This document shows positions 24,419 through 32,471 of a DNA stretch of 64,000 nt, one piece after another; position 1 is the stretch's first letter, and each line of letters starts with the position of its first letter. The notes beneath the pieces are model-generated. The model was not told where the DNA came from. It worked only from the letters and a program-made list of their open reading frames with translations, and ran no database searches. The stretch comes from Streptomyces sp. NRRL F-5727 (GTDB lineage: Bacteria > Actinomycetota > Actinomycetes > Streptomycetales > Streptomycetaceae): the NCBI RefSeq assembly GCF_000719555.1, contig NZ_JOGX01000012.1, forward strand, positions 86,828 through 150,827. Direction: 5' to 3'. The translations under genes were made by a program, and so were the position numbers.

Positions 24419-26953
24419 ATGGCATTCAATCACTTACCAGCAGCCATGCACGACGCCTTGGAAGCATTGTCCGTCACGCCGGTGACACACTCGGTGCCGA
24501 TGGCCAAGAATCAGCGCACCGCTCGACCCGCCGGGGACACGGGCAGCCGCCCTTCCCCGCACCGGGTCCTGGAACGGCTCACCTCCGGCGAGAGCCGGGC
24601 CGCGCGCATCACTCATATGGAGCACATGCCCGCCCGGGCGGGCCGTCATGCCGTCTGGCCGGACCGCATCCGCTCCGAGGTGATCGCCGCCGTCCAGGCC
24701 GCCGGGATCGAGCACCCCTGGGCCCACCAGGCCGAGGCCGCCGAGCACGCCCTCGACGGCGAGTCCGTGGTGATCGCCACCGGCACCGCCTCGGGCAAGT
24801 CGCTCGCCTACCTCACCCCCGTCCTCTCCACCCTCCTCGACGGCGCGGAGGCCGCGAACGGACGCGGGGCGACCGCCCTCTACCTCTCCCCCACCAAGGC
24901 CCTCGCCGCCGACCAGCGCCGGGCCGTCCGCGAGCTCGCCGCCCCGCTCGGCAACCGGATCCGGCCCGCCGTCTACGACGGCGACACCCCGGTCGAGGAA
25001 CGCGAATGGGTCCGCCAGTACGCGAACTACGTCCTCACCAACCCCGACATGCTGCACCGGGGCATCCTCCCGTCCCACCCCAGGTGGTCCTCCTTCCTGC
25101 GCTCGCTGCGCTATGTCGTCATCGACGAGTGCCACACCTACCGGGGCGTCTTCGGCTCCCACGTCGCCCAGGTCCTGCGCCGGCTGCGCCGGATCTGCGC
25201 CCGGTACGGCTCCGAGCCGGTCTTCCTGCTCGCCTCCGCCACCTCCGCCGACCCGGCCCGCGCCGCCGGCAGGCTCACCGGCCTCCCCGTCACCGAGGTC
25301 TCCGACGACGCCTCCCCGCGCGGCGAACTGCTCTTCGCCCTGTGGGAGCCGCCCCTCACCGAGCTGCACGGCGAGCGCGGGGCGCCGGTCCGCCGCAGCG
25401 CCACCGCCGAGACCGCCGACCTGCTCACCGACCTCACCCGGCAGGGCGTCCGCTCGGTCGCCTTCGTCCGCTCCCGGCGCGGCGCCGAGCTGATCTCGGT
25501 GATCGCCCAGGAACGGCTCGCCGAGACCGACCGGGCCCTCGCCCGGCGGGTCGCCGCCTACCGCGGCGGCTACCTCCCCGAGGAGCGGCGTGCCCTGGAG
25601 CGGGCCCTGCACTCCGGGGAGCTCCTCGGCCTCGCCGCCACCACCGCCCTGGAACTGGGCGTGGACGTCTCCGGCCTCGACGCCGTCCTCATCGCCGGCT
25701 ATCCCGGCACCCGGGCCTCGCTGTGGCAGCAGGCGGGCCGGGCGGGCCGCTCCGGCGAGGGCGCCCTCGCCGTGATGATCGCCCGTGACGACCCGCTGGA
25801 CACCTTCCTCGTCCACCACCCCGAGGCGATCTTCGACCAGCCGGTCGAGTCGACCGTCCTGGACCCCGACAACCCCTACGTCCTCGCCCCCCATCTCTGC
25901 GCCGCCGCCTCCGAACTCCCCCTCACCGAGGCCGATCTCGCCCTCTTCGGCCCCGCCGCCCCCGGCCTGATGCCCCAGCTGGAGGCGGCCGGGCTGCTGC
26001 GCCGCCGCGCCGGCGGCTGGTACTGGACCCGCCGCGAGCGGGCCGCCGACCTCGCCGACATCCGGGGCGGGGGCGGCAGCCCGGTCCGGATCGTCGAGGA
26101 GGGCACCGGCCGGCTCCTCGGCACGGTCGACGAGGCCGCCTCCCACACCGCCGTCCACGAAGGCGCCGTCCACCTCCACCAGGGCCGCACCTACCTGGTC
26201 AGGAAGCTGGACCTGGAGGACTCCGTCGCCCTCGTCGAGGAGGCCGTCCCGCCGTACTCGACCACCGCCCGCGACACCACCTCCATCCGCGTCCTGGAGA
26301 CCGACACCGAGGTCCCCTGGGGCTCGGGGCGTCTCTGCTACGGCTCCGTCGAGGTCACCAACCAGGTCGTCTCCTTCCTGCGCCGCCGGCTGATCACGGG
26401 CGAGGTGCTGGGAGAGACCAAGCTCGACCTGCCGCCCCGCACCCTGCGCACCCGGGCCGTGTGGTGGACGGTCACCGAGGACCAGCTCGACGCCGCCCGG
26501 ATCAACCCGGAGATCCTCGGCGGCGCCCTGCACGCCGCCGAGCACGCCTCCATCGGCATGCTGCCGCTCTTCGCCACCTGCGACCGCTGGGACATCGGCG
26601 GCGTCTCGGTCCCGCTCCACCCGGACACCCTGCTGCCGACCGTCTTCGTGTACGACGGGCACCCGGGCGGCGCCGGGTTCGCCGAGCGCGCCTTCCACAC
26701 CGCCCGGGCCTGGCTCGCCGCCACCCGCGAGGCGATCGCCTCCTGCGAGTGCGAGACCGGCTGCCCGTCCTGCATCCAGTCCCCCAAGTGCGGCAACGGC
26801 AACGACCCCCTCCACAAACGAGGCGCCGTCCGCCTCCTCACGGAACTCCTCCGAGAGGCACCGGAGAAGACGGAGTCCCCGGCGGCGGAGGCACCAGTGG
26901 CAGAGGCCCAGGCGGCGGAGGCACCGCCGAGGCAGGCCCCGCCCGCGCCCTGA
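24419..26953 (+). CDS. DEAD/DEAH-box helicase with DUF1998 domain (YprA/MrfA type), contains a TTA codon
   Basis: An 844-residue superfamily 2 helicase. Walker A is Gly-Thr-Ala-Ser-Gly-Lys-Ser (121-127), Walker B Asp-Glu-Cys-His (about 236-239), motif III Ser-Ala-Thr (about 272), and motif VI Gln-Gln-Ala-Gly-Arg-Ala-Gly-Arg (about 435-442). The C-terminal DUF1998 part has four Cys near 774-792 arranged for zinc. In Bacillus the related MrfA acts in repair of mitomycin damage, so a DNA repair role is plausible. Codon 6 is TTA (24434-24436), so translation should depend on the bldA tRNA. The last 40 residues are a Glu/Ala/Pro tail, and the 3' end overlaps the convergent Tad gene by 116 bp. Confidence 0.93.
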   Translation: MAFNHLPAAMHDALEALSVTPVTHSVPMAKNQRTARPAGDTGSRPSPHRVLERLTSGESRAARITHMEHMPARAGRHAVWPDRIRSEVIAAVQAAGIEHPWAHQAEAAEHALDGESVVIATGTASGKSLAYLTPVLSTLLDGAEAANGRGATALYLSPTKALAADQRRAVRELAAPLGNRIRPAVYDGDTPVEEREWVRQYANYVLTNPDMLHRGILPSHPRWSSFLRSLRYVVIDECHTYRGVFGSHVAQVLRRLRRICARYGSEPVFLLASATSADPARAAGRLTGLPVTEVSDDASPRGELLFALWEPPLTELHGERGAPVRRSATAETADLLTDLTRQGVRSVAFVRSRRGAELISVIAQERLAETDRALARRVAAYRGGYLPEERRALERALHSGELLGLAATTALELGVDVSGLDAVLIAGYPGTRASLWQQAGRAGRSGEGALAVMIARDDPLDTFLVHHPEAIFDQPVESTVLDPDNPYVLAPHLCAAASELPLTEADLALFGPAAPGLMPQLEAAGLLRRRAGGWYWTRRERAADLADIRGGGGSPVRIVEEGTGRLLGTVDEAASHTAVHEGAVHLHQGRTYLVRKLDLEDSVALVEEAVPPYSTTARDTTSIRVLETDTEVPWGSGRLCYGSVEVTNQVVSFLRRRLITGEVLGETKLDLPPRTLRTRAVWWTVTEDQLDAARINPEILGGALHAAEHASIGMLPLFATCDRWDIGGVSVPLHPDTLLPTVFVYDGHPGGAGFAERAFHTARAWLAATREAIASCECETGCPSCIQSPKCGNGNDPLHKRGAVRLLTELLREAPEKTESPAAEAPVAEAQAAEAPPRQAPPAP

Positions 26954-27314
26954 CGGCCGGGGCCCAGGGTCCCCGGACCACCCGCGCCGTCACCTCCGCC
27001 TCCCCGCCGGCCACCCCGCACCTCACCAGCTCGGCCCCGTGCGCGGCGGCGACCCGGACGGCCGCCGCGCACGCCACCTGTTCGCCCCACAGAGCCCGGT
27101 CCGCGGCGGCGAGGGCCGCGAGGTCGGCGGCACCGCCCGCCCGGTGCCGGACGGCCACCGCCTGCCCGAGCGCCAGCACCGCCCCGAAGACCACACACAG
27201 CGCACAGGCCGCGAACGCCGTCCACACGGTCGCCGCACCCCGATCGCCGTCCCCGCCGCCCCGGCCTCCTCCGTCCCGGACGCCCCGGTCGCCGTCTCCC
27301 CGTCCACGGCTCAC
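26838..27314 (-). CDS. Rv3654c/TadE-like secretion-associated helicase-neighbour protein
   Basis: A 158-residue protein, last gene of the Tad cluster. A Gly/Asp/Arg-rich cytoplasmic start is followed by the pilin-like motif Asp-Arg-Gly-Ala-Ala-Thr-Val-Trp and one membrane helix (about 27-50). The exported part contains two Cys that could pair, then a Pro-rich tail. The GTG start overlaps the TadE stop as GTGA. It corresponds to M. tuberculosis Rv3654c by position and layout. The Pro-rich tail is antisense to the end of the helicase gene, so its exact length deserves caution. Confidence 0.75.
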   Translation of the reverse strand: MSRGRGDGDRGVRDGGGRGGGDGDRGAATVWTAFAACALCVVFGAVLALGQAVAVRHRAGGAADLAALAAADRALWGEQVACAAAVRVAAAHGAELVRCGVAGGEAEVTARVVRGPWAPAVRARAGPASAVPPPPGPLPLVPPPPGTPSSPVPLGGVP

Positions 27315-27706
27315 GCCGGGCCACCTCCTCCCGCCACGTCCTCGGCGAGCGCCGCCGCTCCGGCCCGCAGGGTCACGCCCAGGCCGCCCGGTCCCGGCGC
27401 GGCCGCCTCCACCGTCACCCGCCACAGGTCTCCCTCCCGCGCCACCGCCACCCGGGCACCCTCGGGCGCGGCGGCCCGGGCGGCGGCCGTGACGGCCGCC
27501 GCGGGCTCCGAACGGGCGGCCGCCCGCGCCCCGGCCCTGGCCGCGTCCACGCACCGGATCTGTGCGGCGGACGCGGCCAGCGCCCACAGCAGCGCCATCG
27601 CGAAGAGCGCGAGCACCGGCAGTACGATCGCCGCCTCCACCGTCACCGAGCCACGGTCCCGAGCCTCAGCCCGCGCCCGCGCCCGGTCCGCGTCAGAACG
27701 GCGCAT
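27311..27706 (-). CDS. TadE-like pseudopilin
   Basis: A 131-residue minor pilin-like protein. A basic leader of about 18 residues ends at Gly-Ser-Val-Thr-Val-Glu-Ala-Ala, which resembles a class III prepilin cleavage site (Gly before Ser, Glu at +5), followed by one membrane helix (about 24-46). The mature domain is Ala-rich. It overlaps the DUF4244 gene by 14 bp at its start and the Rv3654c-like gene by 4 bp at its end. It is probably a component of the Flp/Tad pilus or secretion apparatus at the membrane. Confidence 0.85.
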   Translation of the reverse strand: MRRSDADRARARAEARDRGSVTVEAAIVLPVLALFAMALLWALAASAAQIRCVDAARAGARAAARSEPAAAVTAAARAAAPEGARVAVAREGDLWRVTVEAAAPGPGGLGVTLRAGAAALAEDVAGGGGPA

Positions 27707-27914
27707 CGAGCGCCTTCGTGACCATCGCCTCCAGGGCGCCCGAGACGCTCCCGCCCGTCATGACCTTGTAGAACATCACCGCGACGCCCGCCGCCGTGAG
27801 CAGGCCCAGCGCGTACTCGACGGTGCTCATCCCGGTGTCGGTCCGCAGCGCCGCCCGCCGGGTGGCCCAGAACGCCCCCAGCGCCTTCCGCACCCGCTCG
27901 TACGTCTTCCCCAT
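27693..27914 (-). CDS. DUF4244 Flp-type pilin
   Basis: A 73-residue protein with the order basic N-terminus, Thr-Gly-Met-Ser-Thr-Val-Glu-Tyr-Ala, membrane helix (about 30-52), short tail. The Gly followed by Met-Ser-Thr-Val-Glu-Tyr matches Flp prepilin processing sites (cleavage after Gly, Glu at +5, Tyr at +6), so this is the likely major Flp pilin. ATG 27914 is chosen since the region upstream is a CGTGTGT-type repeat; a longer reading would add His/Arg repeats. No prepilin peptidase gene is in the window. Confidence 0.87.
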   Translation of the reverse strand: MGKTYERVRKALGAFWATRRAALRTDTGMSTVEYALGLLTAAGVAVMFYKVMTGGSVSGALEAMVTKALDAPF

Positions 27915-27924
27915 GTCGTTCTCT

Positions 27925-27988
27925 TCCCTTCGGTGTCGTGCGTGTCGTGTGTGTCGTGTGTGCCGCACGTGTCATGCGTGTCGTGTGT
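27925..27988. repeat. GTGTCGTGT-type short tandem repeat
   Basis: About six imperfect units of GTGTCGTGTGT (periods of 10-12 bp) fill nearly the whole gap between the TadC stop and the pilin start. The pilin Shine-Dalgarno region lies just beyond. Confidence 0.75.
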
Positions 27989-28806
27989 CAGTCGCCGAGC
28001 AGGCCCGACGCCAGGCCGATCACCACCGGGGCCACCCCGACCGCGAGGAACGCAGGCAGGAAGCACAGCCCCACGGGCGCGCTGATCAGGACCTGGGCCC
28101 GGCGGGCCCGCGCGGCGGCGGCGCGGGCGCTCGCCGCCCGCAGTCCGGCCGCGTGCCGGGCGACCGCGTCGGCTGCGGGCGCCCCGGAGGCGCCGGCCCG
28201 CTCCATGCAGCGGGCGAGCCCCTCGGCTCCCGGTATCGCGCCGAACCTCCCCCACACCTCGGCCGGTTCGCCGCCGAGCCGCAGTTCGGCGGCGGTCCGC
28301 AGCAGCCGCTCGCCGAGCGGTCCGCCCATCGACCGCCCCACGGCCTCCGCGGCCTCCGCCGGCCCGGCCCCGGCGGACGTGCAGGCCGCCAGCAGATCGG
28401 CCGCCTCGGGCAGTCGGCGCACCGCCTCCCGTTCGTCGGGCGGCACCCTGGAGGCCGCTGTCCGCCGTGTCCACCACCGGGCGCCGAGCACACCGCCCGC
28501 GCCCGCCACGAGGGCCGCCGGCCAGCCGAGGACCAGGCCCGCGGCGAGCACGCCTCCGACGACCGCGGCGCGCACCGGCCCCGGCACCTCCCGCAGCGAG
28601 CCCGCCAGTCGCGCCCTGGCCCCTCGCACCCTCCGCGGGACGGACGGGCTCCCGAGCCGCCCGCCCCGCCCGGCCGGCGACAGGCCGCCGAGGCGCCGCC
28701 GGGTGCCGCGGGCCCGTCGCGCCCGCTCCAGCCGGCGCCAGGCCCGGCCGAGCAGCCAGCCCGCCAGAAGCAACAGCGGTGCGGCTCGCACCAGTTCACT
28801 CCACAT
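27988..28806 (-). CDS. tadC: TadC-like inner-membrane platform protein
   Basis: A 272-residue type II/IV secretion platform (GspF/TadC domain). An N-terminal helix (about 8-22) precedes a basic Arg-rich stretch. A central helix pair lies near 80-108. The GspF-like core Leu-Pro-Glu-Ala-Ala-Asp-Leu-Leu-Ala-Ala-Cys (about 129-140) is followed by Gly-Arg-Ser-Met-Gly-Gly-Pro-Leu-Gly. A C-terminal helix lies about 240-268. ATG 28806 follows GGAGGAGG and overlaps the TadB gene by 11 bp. Expected to anchor the CpaF ATPase at the membrane. Confidence 0.87.
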   Translation of the reverse strand: MWSELVRAAPLLLLAGWLLGRAWRRLERARRARGTRRRLGGLSPAGRGGRLGSPSVPRRVRGARARLAGSLREVPGPVRAAVVGGVLAAGLVLGWPAALVAGAGGVLGARWWTRRTAASRVPPDEREAVRRLPEAADLLAACTSAGAGPAEAAEAVGRSMGGPLGERLLRTAAELRLGGEPAEVWGRFGAIPGAEGLARCMERAGASGAPAADAVARHAAGLRAASARAAAARARRAQVLISAPVGLCFLPAFLAVGVAPVVIGLASGLLGD

Positions 28807-29665
28807 CGCCGCCTCCTCCCCGCACGATCCGCGCGGCCCACCACAACCCGGCCGCCTCCAGTCCGCAGCCCACGAGGAGACAGATCCCTCCGGCGGGGGT
28901 GTGGAGCAGGATCCGCAACGGCTCCGCGCCGAGAGCGGCGCCCATGCCCAGCCCGGCCAGCGGGAGGGCGGCGAGCACGGCCACCGTCGCCCAGGCTCCG
29001 GCCAGTTCGGCCCGCAGCCCCTCACGCCGCTCGTGCCGCTCGCGCAGGGCCGCCTCCAGCCGGTCCAGCCCGGCGGCCAGCCCCGCCCCGCTGTCGACGG
29101 CCACCTGCCAGCAGGCCGCCAGGCCCGCGAGCCCCTCGGCGCCCTCCCGCCGGGCGGCTGCCCGCAGGGCCTCCGGCACGTCGCCGCCGAAGCCGACCGC
29201 GCCGAGCACCCGCGCCTCCTCCGGGCCGAGGGCGCCGGAGCGGCGGGCCGCGTAGGCGAGCGCCGGACCCGGCTGCCGGCCGGCCCTCAGCTCCCCGCCG
29301 GCGGCCTCGCACAGCGCCACCACCCGCCCGGCCAGCGCCTCGCGCTCCTCACGCCGACGGGCCGCCCGGAGCCGGCGCCGCACCAGCGGGACCGCCAGCG
29401 CCCCGGCCGCCAGCGGCAGCGGCGACTCCCCCGCGAGCGCGACCAGCCCGGCGGCCGGCAGGCACAGCCACTCGGGCCGCCCCCGGGCCGTCGCCCACCA
29501 GCGCGCCACGGCCTCCCGGCCGACGCCCCCGCCCCCGTACGCCGCGCCCGGCCCGAGGAGCAGGACCCCCGCCCGCCGCGCGGCCCTGCGGCGCTCCCCC
29601 TCCTGCCGCAGGACGAGCAGGCCGCCCGCGAGGAGACAGAGCACGGAGAACCACGCGGCCGTCAC
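28796..29665 (-). CDS. tadB: TadB-like inner-membrane platform protein
   Basis: A 289-residue GspF-domain membrane protein with hydrophobic helices near 1-20, 70-90, 220-245 and 255-275. The cytoplasmic core has Ala-Gly-Arg-Val-Val-Ala-Leu-Cys-Glu-Ala-Ala-Gly-Gly-Glu-Leu-Arg-Ala-Gly (about 111-128), the usual GspF helix pair. The GTG start overlaps the CpaF stop as GTGA, so translation is coupled. It pairs with the TadC-like protein. Confidence 0.87.
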   Translation of the reverse strand: MTAAWFSVLCLLAGGLLVLRQEGERRRAARRAGVLLLGPGAAYGGGGVGREAVARWWATARGRPEWLCLPAAGLVALAGESPLPLAAGALAVPLVRRRLRAARRREEREALAGRVVALCEAAGGELRAGRQPGPALAYAARRSGALGPEEARVLGAVGFGGDVPEALRAAARREGAEGLAGLAACWQVAVDSGAGLAAGLDRLEAALRERHERREGLRAELAGAWATVAVLAALPLAGLGMGAALGAEPLRILLHTPAGGICLLVGCGLEAAGLWWAARIVRGGGGDVE

Positions 29666-30882
29666 GGGGCACCTCCGACCAGTGCGCGCAGCCGGGGCCA
29701 GCCCCGCTCCCGCCCGAACCCGTCCGGGCCCCAGCGGAGCGCGGGCACCGTCCGCACCAGACCGGCCCGGTCCCGCTCCAGCACATGGATCTCGGCGATC
29801 CGGCGCCGCCCGTCCCGGTCCCGCACCAGGTGCAGCACGGCGGACAGTCCGGCGCCCAACTGGCTGTGCAGGGCGGCCCGGTCGAGCCCGGCGGCCGTGC
29901 CGAGCGCCTCCAGCCGGGCCGGCACGTCGGTCGCGGTGTTGGCGTGAAGAGTCCCCGAGCCGCCCTCGTGGCCGGTGTTCAGGGCCGCCAGGAGATCGAC
30001 GGCCTCACCGCCGCGGACCTCGCCGACCACCAGCCGGTCGGGCCGCATCCGCAGCGCCTGGCGGACCAGGTCCCGGAGGGTGACCAGCCCGGCGCCCTCC
30101 TGGTTCGGCGGCCTGGCCTCCAGGCGCACCACATGGGGGTGGTCCGGACGGAGCTCGGCCGAGTCCTCGGCGAGGACGATCCGCTCCCGCTCCCCGACCA
30201 GTCCGAGCAGGGCCGCGAGGAGCGTCGTCTTGCCCGTGCCGGTGCCTCCGCTGACCAGGTAGGACACCCGGGCCTCGATCAGCGCGCGCAGGACCCGGTC
30301 GCCGCCGGGCGGCACGGTCCCGGCCGCGGTCAGCTCCTCCAGGGTGAAGGCCCGCGGGCGCATCACGCGCAGCGAGAGGCAGGTGGAGCCGACGGCGACG
30401 GGCGGCAGGACCGCGTGCATGCGGGTGCCGTCGGGCAGCCGCGCGTCCACCCAGGGCCGGGCGTCGTCGAGGCGCCGCCCGGCCACCGCCGCCAGCCGCT
30501 GGGCGAGCCTGCGCACGGCGGCGGCGTCGGCGAAGACGACGGGCGCCCGCTCCAGGCCGGCGCCCCGGTCGACCCACACCCGGTCGGGCGCCGAGACGAG
30601 CACGTCGGTGACGTCGGGATCGGCGAGCAGGGCCTCCAGCGGTCCCGCGCCGGTCAGTTCGCAGCGCAGCTCCTCGGCGGCGCCCAGCACCTCGGCGTCC
30701 CCCAGCAGCCGGCCCTGGGCCCGCAGGGCGGCCGCCACCCGGGCCGGGGTCGGCTCGGCGCCGCTCGCCGCGAGCCGCTGCCGCACGGCGTCGAGCAGTC
30801 CGGCGCCGCCCGCACGCACGGCCGGTCCGGCCCCCTGCGGGACGGTCGTCGTCCCGGTCTCCACCGCGCCCGTCCCCGTCAT
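29662..30882 (-). CDS. cpaF: CpaF/TadA secretion ATPase
   Basis: A 406-residue type II/IV secretion ATPase that powers Flp pilus assembly or Tad secretion. The P-loop [10 protein letters not shown] lies near 211-220 and the Asp-box Leu-Ala-Glu-Asp-Ser-Ala-Glu-Leu near 237-244. The Walker B region Gly-Glu-Val-Arg-Gly-Gly-Glu-Ala lies near 281-288 and the His-box [12 protein letters not shown] near 299-310. ATG 30882 overlaps the upstream Ssd stop as ATGA. The N-terminal 60 residues form the usual helical cap. Confidence 0.95.
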   Translation of the reverse strand: MTGTGAVETGTTTVPQGAGPAVRAGGAGLLDAVRQRLAASGAEPTPARVAAALRAQGRLLGDAEVLGAAEELRCELTGAGPLEALLADPDVTDVLVSAPDRVWVDRGAGLERAPVVFADAAAVRRLAQRLAAVAGRRLDDARPWVDARLPDGTRMHAVLPPVAVGSTCLSLRVMRPRAFTLEELTAAGTVPPGGDRVLRALIEARVSYLVSGGTGTGKTTLLAALLGLVGERERIVLAEDSAELRPDHPHVVRLEARPPNQEGAGLVTLRDLVRQALRMRPDRLVVGEVRGGEAVDLLAALNTGHEGGSGTLHANTATDVPARLEALGTAAGLDRAALHSQLGAGLSAVLHLVRDRDGRRRIAEIHVLERDRAGLVRTVPALRWGPDGFGRERGWPRLRALVGGAP

Positions 30883-32009
30883 GCCGCACCCCCGGCGGGC
30901 AGCGCGCGCTCCCAGAAGGCGGCGCAGAAGCGGCCGAGCGGTCCGCGGGGCTGGGCTCCCGGCGGGGCGCCCGTGTCCTGGTCCGTCACGATGCCGGGGT
31001 CGTAGGGGAGTTCGCCGGCGAGCGGCAGCCGCAGCGCGTCGGCGACCCAGCGCTCGTCGAGCCCCGCCGCGTACGGCCCCCGGACCACGGCCCGGAGGTC
31101 GCGCACGAGCAGGGAGAGGGTGTCGGTGATCCGGTGGGCGGCCGCGACCGCCCGCAGCTCGCCGGGGACGACGAGGAGGCCGAGGTCGAGCTGGGCCAGG
31201 GCCTCGGTCCCGGCCTCGTCGACGGCGCGCGGCAGATCGACCACCACGACCCCGCCCCGGCGGCGGGCCGCAGCGAGCACGGACCGGACCGCGTCGGGCG
31301 GCACCGCCCCGGTGGGCTCCCGGCCCCAGCTGAGCACCCGCACCCCCCGGGCCGCGGGCAGCGACTCCTCCAGGGCGCCGCCGGCGAGCCGGCCCTTCGA
31401 CGCGGCGAAGTCGCCCCACCGGCACCCCTCCTCCCGCTCCGCGCCGAGGAGCACGTCGAGCCCACCGCCCAGCGGGTCGCCGTCGACGAGCAGGGTCCGC
31501 CGGCCGGTGCGGGCGGCGGCGAGCGCGAGCCCGCAGGCGAGGGTGGAGGCACCGGCCCCGCCCCGCCCGCCGACGACGCCGACGGTCAGCGCCGTCCGGC
31601 CGACGCCCTCGGCGGCGTCCGCGATCCGGTCGACGAGCACGGACTCGGCGCCCGGCAGCCGCAGGACGCTGTCGGCGCCGACCTCGACGGCGAGCCGCCA
31701 CACCGCCGGATCGTCCTGGGCGCGCCCCACGAGGACGACTCCGGGCCGGCGCGTGGCGCCCCGGCAGCGGGCCGCCGCGTCCTCTCCCACCAGGACGAGC
31801 GGGGGATCGGTCCAGCTCGCCCGCCGCTCGGGAACCCGGTGGTGCACCTCCGGCTCGACGCCGGCCGCGGCGCACAGCCGCAGCAGATCGTCGAGGAGGA
31901 CGACGTCCTCGGTGACGATCAGCGGGCCGGGCCCGCGCACTCCTTCCCCACCCCGCGCCACGTCCTCGTGCTCCGCTCGACCTGTGCGGGAGGCCATCGA
32001 CTCCTGCAT
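30879..32009 (-). CDS. ssd: septum site-determining protein (Ssd/CpaE-like), deviant P-loop
   Basis: A 376-residue MinD/ParA-superfamily protein with an N-terminal receiver-like domain (about 30-120) and a C-terminal ATPase-like domain (about 135-345). The P-loop reads Gly-Gly-Arg-Gly-Gly-Ala-Gly-Ala-Ser-Thr, lacking the usual Lys at the catalytic position, as in Ssd/TadZ proteins. In mycobacteria the homologue Rv3660c is linked to septum control and heads the same cluster; in Tad systems the relative localises the machinery. ATG 32009 fits the GAGAGGGG ribosome site best; GTG 32018 is an alternative. First gene of the seven-gene Tad operon. Confidence 0.87.
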   Translation of the reverse strand: MQESMASRTGRAEHEDVARGGEGVRGPGPLIVTEDVVLLDDLLRLCAAAGVEPEVHHRVPERRASWTDPPLVLVGEDAAARCRGATRRPGVVLVGRAQDDPAVWRLAVEVGADSVLRLPGAESVLVDRIADAAEGVGRTALTVGVVGGRGGAGASTLACGLALAAARTGRRTLLVDGDPLGGGLDVLLGAEREEGCRWGDFAASKGRLAGGALEESLPAARGVRVLSWGREPTGAVPPDAVRSVLAAARRRGGVVVVDLPRAVDEAGTEALAQLDLGLLVVPGELRAVAAAHRITDTLSLLVRDLRAVVRGPYAAGLDERWVADALRLPLAGELPYDPGIVTDQDTGAPPGAQPRGPLGRFCAAFWERALPAGGAA

Positions 32010-32255
32010 CGCGCACACCCCTCTCGTGATTCCGGCCTGCCGCGAACTTCGCGACGGGAATCACGGTGAGGCCGCCGGGGAAATCGTGCGGAGACCACCG
32101 AAAAACTGTGGACAATCCCCCGCCTGTGAATATCTCGACCACCCGTCCGAGGACTGCCCGGAACGCAGCCCACCGGCTACTGTGAGTGACGAATGGAGTG
32201 CTCGGCGGTCCGGGGGCGGCCGGCCGCACGACGACATGAGAGAGGGGAGCGAGCG

Positions 32256-32387
32256 ATGGCTCAGCGAGTGAAAACGGGTCCGGACATGCGACGACCCCCG
32301 CCGGGGGGGAGAGCGGGGGTCGTCTCTCCGGCCGACTCGGGGGGGGAGGAGCCGGTCCGGGTTAGCACGGTCGCGAACGATCCGTGA
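32256..32387 (+). CDS. possible 43-residue peptide
   Basis: A short frame begins at ATG 32256 after a very good Shine-Dalgarno run (GAGAGGGGAGCG) and ends 84 bp before the HAD gene start. The peptide begins Met-Ala-Gln-Arg-Val-Lys and is Pro/Gly/Arg-rich in its middle with no domain. A GC-rich inverted repeat (32291-32323) lies inside it, so it could also be an attenuator-like leader or a chance ORF. The remaining 32010-32255 stretch (upstream of the Tad operon) shows no gene and should carry the Tad promoter. Confidence 0.4.
   Translation: MAQRVKTGPDMRRPPPGGRAGVVSPADSGGEEPVRVSTVANDP
32291..32323 (+). terminator. hairpin inside the small ORF, upstream of the HAD gene
   Basis: ACGACCCCCGC / GCGGGGGTCGT, 11-bp perfect stem with an 11-nt loop. 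It could end transcripts reading toward the HAD gene or act as an attenuator. Confidence 0.55.
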
Positions 32388-32458
32388 CTTCCATGGTGTA
32401 CCCGAGAGCCTTCTCAGGCAAACCCACGCGCCCCAGCGTACGCCGAATGGCGGGCACC

Positions 32459-32464
32459 TATGCT
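32459..32464 (+). promoter_or_regulatory. putative -10 box, leaderless start of the HAD gene
   Basis: TATGCT ends 7 nt before GTG 32472, the same geometry as four other genes here. It overlaps the ATG at 32460, making that earlier start unlikely. Confidence 0.45.
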
Positions 32465-32471
32465 CAGCGTT

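Noticed and set aside
24434..26815. Long minus-strand open frame opposite the helicase
   Set aside because: Gly/Gly-Asp-rich shadow of the helicase codons; no motif and no ribosome site.
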